From: UBA10364 sp049611965
GTDB lineage: Bacteria; Bacteroidota; Bacteroidia; Flavobacteriales; Schleiferiaceae
Direction of reading: 5' to 3'
Length of the DNA stretch: 64,000 bases
Assembly (NCBI GenBank): GCA_049611965.1
Contig: JBMZBC010000003.1
Location: 1 to 64,000, forward strand
Under the pieces are notes generated by a model, which saw only the letters and a program-made list of their open reading frames with translations, was not told the origin of the DNA and ran no database searches. Of the stretch, positions 9,367-15,946 are shown piece after piece. Numbering within the stretch: the stretch's first letter is position 1; every line of letters starts with the position of its first letter. Position numbers and translations under genes: made by a program.

Positions 9367-9543
9367 TTATGCAAATTTTTCACGGAGTGGCTTCGTAGGA
9401 ATTATGACTTTTCCTCCGAGTTTAACGCTCTTAACTTCTCCTTTCTTTAGGAGACGCTGTGCAGTAGCTCTTGAGATGTCGAAAAGCTCCATTAATTCAG
9501 CAATGCTGATGAATTCCTTCTCGAGAATTTCCGAGTGGCTCAT
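9367..9543 (-). CDS. Small excisionase/MerR-type HTH DNA-binding protein (58 aa)
   Basis: A 58-residue frame starting at ATG 9543 and ending at TAA 9367. It reads as a single winged-HTH of the excisionase family (HTH_17 type): FISIAELMELFDISRATAQR forms the helix-turn-helix, followed by LLKKGEVKSVKLGGKVIIPT, the usual recognition-plus-wing pattern. No integrase or phage gene is nearby, so a chromosomal regulator is more likely than a real excisionase. A 34-bp inverted repeat lies 29 bases upstream of the start and is a plausible operator. It stands between the ATP synthase terminator and the histidine kinase gene, on the same strand as both. Confidence 0.75.
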   Translation of the reverse strand: MSHSEILEKEFISIAELMELFDISRATAQRLLKKGEVKSVKLGGKVIIPTKPLREKFA

Positions 9544-9571
9544 GGGTAAAAGGTTTAATGGTGTGGTTGGT

Positions 9572-9605
9572 TCAATTTAAGTCAAATTGTATTTGACACA
9601 ATTGA
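9572..9605 (-). promoter_or_regulatory. Inverted repeat upstream of the small HTH gene, putative operator
   Basis: GTCAAAT (9581-9587), three bases, then ATTTGAC (9591-9597) make a perfect 7-bp dyad. It is extended outward by TCAAT (9572-9576) and ATTGA (9601-9605). The repeat lies between the atpG terminator and the HTH start codon, so it is non-coding and well placed for autoregulation. Binding by the HTH protein is inference. Confidence 0.5.
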
Positions 9606-9631
9606 AATAAAAATTTAGTCTCAAGAGAGAC

Positions 9632-9665
9632 AAAAAATCCCCTTCAGCGCACTGCCGAAGGGGAT
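9632..9665 (-). terminator. Intrinsic terminator of the ATP synthase operon
   Basis: Read on the minus strand, a 9-bp GC-rich stem (9657-9665 pairing with 9637-9645, core CCCCTTC/GAAGGGG) with an 11-base loop is followed by six Ts. It lies 25 bases past the atpG stop, which shows that the operon ends at atpG. Confidence 0.85.
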
Positions 9666-9689
9666 TCTGTATAGTTGTTGCGAGAATGC

Positions 9690-10541
9690 TTATCCAGCAA
9701 GAGCGTCTGCACCACCAACAATCTCCAGGATTTCGTTGGTAATCGCCGCCTGACGTGCCTTATTGTACTCTAGTTTAAGGTCTCCTTGAAGTGCTTTCGC
9801 ATTATCCGTTGCCTTGTGCATAGCTGTCATACGAGCACCGTGCTCAGAAGCATTAGCGTCAAGCAATGATGCGAAGAACTGCGTCTTTAACGAAGTAGGA
9901 ATCAAATCTTCAAGAATCTCTGATTTCGTTGGCTCGTAGAGGTACTCTGTAGTGTCAACTGGGCCGTCTACTTCCACGGAAATAGGAAGCATCTGCTCTG
10001 CCGTTGGCTCTTGTACTGCTGCATTACGGAACGCGTTGTATACCAAAACTACTTTGTCAAACTCTCCGGCTAAATAGCCGTCCATGAGTTTTTGTGCATA
10101 CTCTGATGCTGCCTCAAACCCAATGTTATCCCAAAGCTCAGGATTGCGCTCCACAAGACGTGCATCGTGTTTGAATGCGTCGCCTGCCTTCTTACCGATT
10201 GCTACAATGCTGAAGTCATCGTTGCTGTCGGCCATCAAGGCTTTTGCCTTCTTCACTACGCTAGAGTTAAACGCACCACAAAGACCACGGTTTGAAGTGA
10301 TCACAACCATACGAGTGCGGTTAGTGTCACGAACAACTCCGTAAGCGTTTTCGCTGCTGTCGAGTGTAGAAGAGGCTTTCTGTAGAATTTCAGTCAATTT
10401 AGACGCGTAAGGACGCATCTGTACGATGGCATCTTGCGCCTTTTTCAACTTAGCAGCACTTACCATCTTCATCGCTGAAGTGATCTTCATTGTGCTACCA
10501 ATGGAAGTAATTCTAACTCTTAGCTCTTTTAAATTCGCCAT
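9690..10541 (-). CDS. atpG: F1 ATP synthase gamma subunit
   Basis: A 283-residue gamma subunit, the central rotor shaft of F1. The N-terminal coiled coil (MANLKELRVRITSIGSTMKI, then TSAMKMVSAAKLKKAQ) and the C-terminal helix (MHKATDNAKALQ...YNKARQAAITNEI) are the family signatures. The Rossmann-like middle contains SNRGLCGAFN. The length is normal. It is the last gene of the operon, 49 bases after atpA. No beta (atpD) or epsilon (atpC) gene follows, since a strong terminator comes next. Confidence 0.97.
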   Translation of the reverse strand: MANLKELRVRITSIGSTMKITSAMKMVSAAKLKKAQDAIVQMRPYASKLTEILQKASSTLDSSENAYGVVRDTNRTRMVVITSNRGLCGAFNSSVVKKAKALMADSNDDFSIVAIGKKAGDAFKHDARLVERNPELWDNIGFEAASEYAQKLMDGYLAGEFDKVVLVYNAFRNAAVQEPTAEQMLPISVEVDGPVDTTEYLYEPTKSEILEDLIPTSLKTQFFASLLDANASEHGARMTAMHKATDNAKALQGDLKLEYNKARQAAITNEILEIVGGADALAG

Positions 10542-10590
10542 ATCTGGGAATGTTTAGACGCTGCGACAAGGCGCAGCGCTAAGTTTCTTT

Positions 10591-12171
10591 TTATGCTTCG
10601 TACGTCGGCAAAACCTCAGCAACTGAAGCTTCGATCGCAGCGATCTCAGCATCTGTCCACTTACCCGCTGCAATGCTATCTAGCGCAGCTTTCTGGTTTG
10701 CTTCCATGTACTCAATAAGGGCTACTTCGAAGGCTTTCACCTTGTTTACTGGCACCTTGTTCAATTTACCTTTCGTACCTACATAGATGATTGCCACCTG
10801 ATGTGCTACAGACATTGGGGCGTTTACACCTTGCTTCAAGATTTCTACGTTGCGCTCACCCTTGTTAATTACCGCCATAGTAGCAGCATCAAGGTCAGAA
10901 CCGAACTTCGCAAATGCTTCAAGCTCGCGGTACTGTGCTTGGTCAAGCTTCAATGTACCCGATACCTTCTTCATTGGCTTAATCTGAGCAGAACCACCAA
11001 CACGAGATACAGAGATACCAACGTTAATCGCAGGACGAACCCCTGAGTTGAACAAATCAGCCTCCAAGAAGATCTGACCGTCAGTAATCGAAATTACGTT
11101 AGTAGGAATGTAGGCACTTACATCACCTGCTTGTGTTTCGATAATTGGAAGTGCTGTCAAAGAACCACCACCTTTTACTTTACCTTTCAAAGACTCAGGA
11201 AGGTCGTTCATTTGTGCAGCAATAGTATCATCAGCGATCACTTTCGCAGCACGCTCTAGCAATCTTGAGTGCAAGTAGAATACATCACCTGGGTATGCCT
11301 CACGGCCCGGTGGGCGACGTAGTAGTAGAGATACCTCACGGTAAGCAACAGCCTGCTTACTAAGGTCATCATAGATGATCAAACCTGGACGACCTGTATC
11401 GCGGAAGTACTCACCGATCGCAGCACCTGCGAATGGTGCGTAGAACTGCATCGGAGCTGGATCAGAAGCGTTTGCCGCAACGATAGTCGTGTACTGCAAT
11501 GCACCTGCATCTTCCAAGGTCTTAGCGATACCCGCAACCGTCGAACCTTTCTGACCTACAGCAACGTAGATACAGTAGACCGGCTCTCCTTTGTCGAAGA
11601 ACTCTTTTTGGTTAATGATGGTATCGATAGCAACAGTAGTCTTACCCGTTTGACGGTCACCAATAATCAACTCACGCTGACCACGACCAATAGGGATCAT
11701 TGCATCGATTGACTTAATCCCTGTCTGCATCGGCTCGTTTACCGGCTGACGGTAGATAACACCAGGAGCCTTACGCTCTAGCGGCATCTCGTAAGTTTCG
11801 CCCTCGATAGGTCCTTTTCCATCGATAGGGTTACCGAGTGTATCTACTACACGACCAACCATTCCTTCACCTACATTGATAGATGCAATCGTGTTAGTAC
11901 GCTTTACAGTAGATCCTTCCTTGATATCTGTAGAAGGCGCAAGCAATACAATACCTACGTTATCTTCTTCAAGGTTCAATACGATACCTTTTTGACCGTT
12001 TTCAAATTCTACCAACTCACCAGACTGAGCGTTAGTTAGGCCGTAAGCGCGTGCAATACCATCACCTACTTCCAATACAGTACCTACCTCTTGAAGGTCG
12101 GCACCTGATGCCATCCCTGAGAGTTGTTGTTTGAGAATTGCTGAAATTTCAGCTGGATTTACTTCTGCCAT
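10591..12171 (-). CDS. atpA: F1 ATP synthase alpha subunit
   Basis: A 526-residue alpha subunit forming the non-catalytic nucleotide sites of the F1 hexamer. The P-loop GDRQTGKT (about 171-178) and the segment after the Walker B region (LLLRRPPGREAYPGDVFYLH) are intact, as is the conserved SVSRVGGSAQ. The length is slightly above the common value of about 505-515, with the extra residues inside the C-terminal domain. It lies 28 bases after atpH and 49 before atpG on the minus strand. Confidence 0.98.
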   Translation of the reverse strand: MAEVNPAEISAILKQQLSGMASGADLQEVGTVLEVGDGIARAYGLTNAQSGELVEFENGQKGIVLNLEEDNVGIVLLAPSTDIKEGSTVKRTNTIASINVGEGMVGRVVDTLGNPIDGKGPIEGETYEMPLERKAPGVIYRQPVNEPMQTGIKSIDAMIPIGRGQRELIIGDRQTGKTTVAIDTIINQKEFFDKGEPVYCIYVAVGQKGSTVAGIAKTLEDAGALQYTTIVAANASDPAPMQFYAPFAGAAIGEYFRDTGRPGLIIYDDLSKQAVAYREVSLLLRRPPGREAYPGDVFYLHSRLLERAAKVIADDTIAAQMNDLPESLKGKVKGGGSLTALPIIETQAGDVSAYIPTNVISITDGQIFLEADLFNSGVRPAINVGISVSRVGGSAQIKPMKKVSGTLKLDQAQYRELEAFAKFGSDLDAATMAVINKGERNVEILKQGVNAPMSVAHQVAIIYVGTKGKLNKVPVNKVKAFEVALIEYMEANQKAALDSIAAGKWTDAEIAAIEASVAEVLPTYEA

Positions 12172-12199
12172 GATCCTTTATATTAAGGCTTTGTTTTTC

Positions 12200-12757
12200 T
12201 TAAAGTTTCGTCTCGTAAGACGTGTCAATTAATTGGTTTCTCAACGCTCTGAGCTTTCCAGAAACCGTGTTGTCAATCTGGTATCCACCAACAAACAGCT
12301 TCATGCCGCCGATAGTAGATGCATCAACATGCTCTTTCAGTATCACCTCTTTACCTAACTGGGTTTTCAGGGATGCTACCAACTTCGCTTTGTCGGCATC
12401 AGCGAGCGCTACTGCAGTAGTAACTTCCGCTTCAACGATGCCCTTGTGCTCGAGCACATCCTTTTCGAACTTTTCACAAATCGCGGTCAGAATAGACTCG
12501 CGACCGTTTTTAGTGATCAATGAAACGAACCCTTCAAAAATTGGCGAGAACGCTCCCTTGAATACTTCATTAAGGATGGCTTGCTTCTTGTCCGTTTTCA
12601 CTATCGGACTCGCCAACAACAGTTCTAGGTCTCTCGAGCCTGAAACCGCTGCTTTTAACGTAGCCACATCGGCACTTACTTTTTCTAGCTCGTTTTTCTC
12701 AACGGCCAATTCAAGCAAGGCTTTACTGTAACGGGAAGCAACTCTTGGATAATTCAT
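12200..12757 (-). CDS. atpH: ATP synthase delta subunit (OSCP)
   Basis: A 185-residue delta subunit linking F1 to the peripheral stalk. It opens with the usual N-terminal helix (VASRYSKALLELA) and ends with the conserved C-terminal segment containing GGMKLFVGGYQIDNTVSGKL. The length is typical. It lies 9 bases downstream of atpF and 28 upstream of atpA. Confidence 0.94.
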   Translation of the reverse strand: MNYPRVASRYSKALLELAVEKNELEKVSADVATLKAAVSGSRDLELLLASPIVKTDKKQAILNEVFKGAFSPIFEGFVSLITKNGRESILTAICEKFEKDVLEHKGIVEAEVTTAVALADADKAKLVASLKTQLGKEVILKEHVDASTIGGMKLFVGGYQIDNTVSGKLRALRNQLIDTSYETKL

Positions 12758-12766
12758 ATCCTATTA

Positions 12767-13267
12767 TTAGTTGATTTTAACTTCGTCAATCATCTTGCTG
12801 ATCATCGCTGCTTGTTTGTTCTCTGCGCTCAATTCCTGGCCTAGAACTTTTTCAGCAACTTCAATGCTCAATACTGCAGCTTGATTTTTCAACTCTGCCA
12901 CAGCAGCAGCCTTTTCTGCTTCAATAGCAGCCTTGGCAGCAGCTACTGTTTTATCAGCTTCAGCAGCAGCCGTTTCCTTAGCTTCGGCTACGATGTTGTT
13001 TTTCATGTCGCGCGCCTCTTTCAAAATGCGCTCACGCTCTTCACGCGCTTCCTTCAAGATAGCTTCATTGCTCGCTTGCAATGACTCCATCTCTTGGCGT
13101 GCTTTCTCTGCCGCCTTCAAAGCGCCTTCAATAGACTGCTCTCTTTCGTTAACTGCATTCAAAATTGGCTTCCATGCATACTTTCTAAGCAAGAAGATCA
13201 AAAGAAGAAACACCAGCGATTGCCAGAAGAATAGTCCTATCGAAAAGTCATTAATTAGCTTGTCCAT
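12767..13267 (-). CDS. atpF: ATP synthase b subunit
   Basis: A 166-residue b subunit: one N-terminal membrane helix (FFWQSLVFLLLIFLLRKYAW) followed by a long charged, Ala/Glu/Lys-rich coiled coil that forms the stator stalk. Only one b-type gene is present, so a homodimeric stalk is expected. It lies between atpE and atpH on the minus strand. Confidence 0.95.
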   Translation of the reverse strand: MDKLINDFSIGLFFWQSLVFLLLIFLLRKYAWKPILNAVNEREQSIEGALKAAEKARQEMESLQASNEAILKEAREERERILKEARDMKNNIVAEAKETAAAEADKTVAAAKAAIEAEKAAAVAELKNQAAVLSIEVAEKVLGQELSAENKQAAMISKMIDEVKIN

Positions 13268-13348
13268 GTTCTTTGATTACAATCAAATTCTATAATTAGG
13301 AAAAATAGGCGGTGCAACCAATCGTTGCACCTGCCTACTTCATTTGTC

Positions 13349-13540
13349 TTAAGCTGCGAAAAGTGCCGCGAAACCGATACCCTCGATAAGTGCAGCAGCA
13401 ATAATCATAGCCGTTTGGATTTTACCAGAAGCTTCCGGCTGACGGCCGATTGCTTCCATTGCAGAACCACCGATTCTACCGATACCCATACCAGCACCGA
13501 TTACGATCAAGCCTGCACCTACAATAGTTGGAATTTCCAT
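13349..13540 (-). CDS. atpE: ATP synthase c subunit
   Basis: A 63-residue hairpin c subunit with two membrane helices and the polar loop GRQPE (32-36). The ion-binding carboxylate is Glu53 in LIEGIGF. The following residue is Gly rather than Ser or Thr, which argues for proton rather than sodium coupling (family knowledge, not tested). It starts at once with the short N-terminus MEIPTIVGAG and has no signal peptide. It lies 81 bases upstream of atpF. Confidence 0.96.
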   Translation of the reverse strand: MEIPTIVGAGLIVIGAGMGIGRIGGSAMEAIGRQPEASGKIQTAMIIAAALIEGIGFAALFAA

Positions 13541-13569
13541 AGTATATAAAATTTAATTAATACTCGTGT

Positions 13570-14760
13570 TTAGTGATGGTCGTGCTCTTCAACGGCTGCA
13601 CCGAAGTACAGAGACGCCAACATTGTAAAAATATATGCCTGAAGGGCTGCTACTAACAGCTCTAGGACATAAAGGAATAGTGTTAATCCTGTAAACGGAA
13701 TCGCAGCTACGTACGAAGCGAAAATGTAGATCAACCCGAGGATGCTCATAATTACAACGTGACCTGCTAACATGTTTGCATAAAGACGAATAGTCAACGA
13801 GAATGGCTTAACGACCAAACCGATCAATTCGATTACCGCCAAAACAGGACGAAGTAAAACCGGTACACCTGGCATCCAGAAAATGTGCATCCAGTAATCT
13901 TTCTTACCACTAAACTGGGTAATAAAGAATGTCATCAAGGCCAAAGAAACTGTCACGGCAATATTACCGGTAACGTTTACACCTAGCGGCGTCATACCCG
14001 CCAAGTTCAAAAACCAGATGAAAAAGAAAATAGTGAGCAAGAAGCTCATGTAACGCTTGTAATGCTTTTCGCCAATGTTCGGAATGGCAATCTCGTCGCG
14101 AATAAAAACAATAAGCGGCTCGAGGAATCGACCTGCTTTACTTGGCACCAAACTGTTCTTGTACGTTTTTGCAACACCTCCAAACAAGAAGAACATAAAC
14201 ACGGCCATGAAAATGATCATGAATACGTTTTTAGTGATTGAGAAATCTAGCGGCTTTTCGTTCGTTGGGTGGTGGTGCTCATCATAAGTGATAGTGCCTT
14301 CTGCATCCGTCTTATAAATTTTGCTGTGGTGAACCACGTAGTAAGAACCGTCAACCTCCGCCACGGCTTCACCGTGATGGAACTTCGCTGAAGAAAACAC
14401 TTTCAGCCCGTTGTCAAATAAAATAACAGGCAGTGGAAACCCTACAGGGCCAACAATGTGAAATTCGTATGAGTCTGCAAGGTGATGTTCAACCGTTTCC
14501 TTTACAACTGCTTTTCTACCCTCAGTATCAGACGCTGGTACAAAAGCCCCGTGGCCATGGCCTTCGGAATGTGCTTCGTGAGTATCGTCGTGCGCTTCGT
14601 CGGCATGAAGCTCTACAGCATGTGCTTCCTCGTTGTGAGTATCACCGTGGTGTGCTTCTTCATGGTGCGCATCCTCATGACCGTGGTCCTGAGCTGCCGC
14701 TGGTGCTGAGAAAAACATTAAGCCTACAAAGGCTGATAAGGCAGTAAACTTAGAAATCAT
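13570..14760 (-). CDS. atpB: ATP synthase a subunit with signal peptide and His-rich N-terminal extension
   Basis: A 396-residue a subunit. The C-terminal part has the normal helices with the essential Arg in SLTIRLYANMLAGH. The N-terminus is unusual. A cleavable-looking signal peptide ending SAPAAAQ is followed by about 50 residues with 14 histidines spaced among Asp, Glu and Ala. A beta-rich periplasmic segment (VEHHLADSYEFHIVGPVG) precedes the first membrane helix. The C-terminus also ends in EEHDHH. Long AtpB proteins with signal peptides are common in Bacteroidota; the strong His enrichment stands out and may bind metal. It is the first structural gene of the operon after a 189-bp gap. 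Confidence 0.95.
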   Translation of the reverse strand: MISKFTALSAFVGLMFFSAPAAAQDHGHEDAHHEEAHHGDTHNEEAHAVELHADEAHDDTHEAHSEGHGHGAFVPASDTEGRKAVVKETVEHHLADSYEFHIVGPVGFPLPVILFDNGLKVFSSAKFHHGEAVAEVDGSYYVVHHSKIYKTDAEGTITYDEHHHPTNEKPLDFSITKNVFMIIFMAVFMFFLFGGVAKTYKNSLVPSKAGRFLEPLIVFIRDEIAIPNIGEKHYKRYMSFLLTIFFFIWFLNLAGMTPLGVNVTGNIAVTVSLALMTFFITQFSGKKDYWMHIFWMPGVPVLLRPVLAVIELIGLVVKPFSLTIRLYANMLAGHVVIMSILGLIYIFASYVAAIPFTGLTLFLYVLELLVAALQAYIFTMLASLYFGAAVEEHDHH

Positions 14761-14810
14761 ACAATTTTTGCGTTTCCCGTTTCCGGAATTTTAGCGGCTT
14801 AAAATCGGTG

Positions 14811-14818
14811 CAAAACTA
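14811..14818 (-). promoter_or_regulatory. Putative -7 element for atpB
   Basis: On the minus strand the sequence TAGTTTTG matches the Bacteroidota TAnnTTTG element. It lies about 50 bases upstream of the atpB start, in the 189-bp gap that separates atpB from the AtpI-like genes. No convincing -33 TTTG is seen at the right spacing, so confidence is modest. Confidence 0.35.
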
Positions 14819-14949
14819 ATGAAGAATATTCACGCCTTAAAAGAAAAGGTGCTATTTATTTATAGATATCCACAGCTCCATTTGCACTCGTGATTTTAGC
14901 CCCTTTAAAACATTGCTCTAGAGCGGATTAGCCGTCCTAAAAACGTCAG

Positions 14950-15324
14950 TTATTCTCGGTTCAAAATACGCGCCAAAAAGACAGTTTCAATCAGTGTAGA
15001 AAGCACGTAGGGAACAAAGAATAATACGAACTCGTCTTTCGTGAGTTCGCCATCCGCGTGAAATGCGGGGTAAAAGACAATGAAGAAGGTCAGAAACTTT
15101 AAGCCTGTACCTGCCATAAACAGGAAGCCCAGCTTCTCAATATGTCGCTTTCTCCAGCGAAACAAGAACGTAAATATCACCGCTGCCAGCACATTGTTTA
15201 CAACGTACGATTTCAAAAGAGGACCTGCCGCCTGTTGATCCATAAAAGACGATTGTGCAAATACACCCAAGAGCGCAACAATTACTAGTGTTGCATAGAA
15301 ACTTAAGGCCCTTGCATCTATCAT
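14950..15324 (-). CDS. Four-helix membrane protein of the ATP synthase locus
   Basis: A 124-residue protein with four hydrophobic segments and a short acidic loop (HADGELTKDEF). It sits between an AtpZ/AtpI-like gene and atpB, where Bacteroidota usually carry an AtpI/UncI-like membrane protein (DUF6168-like in my reading). The role is therefore probably c-ring or Fo assembly, or ion supply to Fo, by position only. Its start shares a base with the stop of the preceding small gene, so translation is likely coupled. Confidence 0.7.
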   Translation of the reverse strand: MIDARALSFYATLVIVALLGVFAQSSFMDQQAAGPLLKSYVVNNVLAAVIFTFLFRWRKRHIEKLGFLFMAGTGLKFLTFFIVFYPAFHADGELTKDEFVLFFVPYVLSTLIETVFLARILNRE

Positions 15325-15536
15325 TAGTCCTTGGGTAATTCCTTGACAAGTTGATAAAATGAAATGCCCACTGCAGCCATCACACAGGCAATGGTATACC
15401 AGTTTTTGTCAGATGGATATTGAGCATCGAGGTATTTACCAAGCTCCGATCCGGCATAGATAAGCACCGCCATTTGCACCCCAAGAGATCCAAATCGCAA
15501 AAATTTACGGTCGTTTTTGTCAGGAAAATCAGCCAT
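15324..15536 (-). CDS. AtpZ/AtpI-like small membrane protein
   Basis: A 70-residue protein with two membrane helices. The first contains GSLGVQMAVLIYAGSELGKY, close to the AtpZ/AtpI signature in which a Gly-rich helix precedes a G-x-x-L-D motif (here LGKYLD). The second contains AVGISFYQLVKEL. AtpZ and AtpI are known as auxiliary proteins of F-ATPases, involved in c-ring assembly or magnesium/calcium passage. It lies 11 bases after the bactofilin gene and overlaps the next gene by one base. Confidence 0.8.
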   Translation of the reverse strand: MADFPDKNDRKFLRFGSLGVQMAVLIYAGSELGKYLDAQYPSDKNWYTIACVMAAVGISFYQLVKELPKD

Positions 15537-15547
15537 TACGGCCTTGA

Positions 15548-15946
15548 TTACGCGGTCTTTGTTGCTGCAGAATCTGCCTCACCTACTTTCTTCATTACAG
15601 CTCCCATGCTCACAGAGCCGTTGATAGACGCGCCCGGCTCTACCGAAAGTTTTTCAGTCTGTACATTGCCTTCAACCTTCGCTGATGCTGTCAAAGACAG
15701 GGTCTGTGCAACATTAAGAATGCCCTTCAATGACCCGGCAATGGCAGCGTTCTTGCATTCAACCTCGCCTTCAACAACACCGTGTTGGCCAACCACTAGT
15801 TTGCCGCTCACCTTTACGTTGCCTTTGATTGTTCCATCAACGCGAATATCGCCGTCCGTCTGCACATCGCCCTGTATTGAAGTTCCTCCTAATATTCTAT
15901 TTGAGGCTTGGGCTTGTTCTGGGTTTTTCTTTGGTGATGAAATCAT
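15548..15946 (-). CDS. Bactofilin (polymer-forming cytoskeletal protein)
   Basis: A 132-residue bactofilin. The central part is a right-handed beta-helix of short repeats with the pattern G-x-V/I-x-x-x-G at regular spacing (GDVQTDGDIRVDGTIKG, GKLVVGQHGVVEGEVE). Disordered tails flank it: an N-terminal KKNPEQAQ segment and an Ala/Lys C-terminus. Bactofilins self-assemble into filaments at the membrane and influence cell shape or scaffold envelope proteins. The start overlaps the porW/sprE stop by 4 bases (ATGA type), which places it in one operon with a T9SS component. Confidence 0.92.
   Translation of the reverse strand: MISSPKKNPEQAQASNRILGGTSIQGDVQTDGDIRVDGTIKGNVKVSGKLVVGQHGVVEGEVECKNAAIAGSLKGILNVAQTLSLTASAKVEGNVQTEKLSVEPGASINGSVSMGAVMKKVGEADSAATKTA

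Noticed and set aside
9367..9543. HTH gene as a prophage excisionase
   Set aside because: No integrase, attachment site or other phage gene is present, and the flanks are core genes.
9287..9580. A 97-codon open frame on the plus strand near 9.4 kb
   Set aside because: It is antisense to the 58-residue HTH gene, which has a clear family signature, and it overlaps the operator-like dyad.
12222..12731. A 169-codon plus-strand frame
   Set aside because: It is antisense to atpH over almost its full length; the Ser/Ala-rich product reflects codon bias of the opposite strand.
14868..14873. Single TATCCACA-like string as a DnaA box upstream of atpB
   Set aside because: It is isolated, has one mismatch, and lies far from the cluster at 36.8-37.0 kb.
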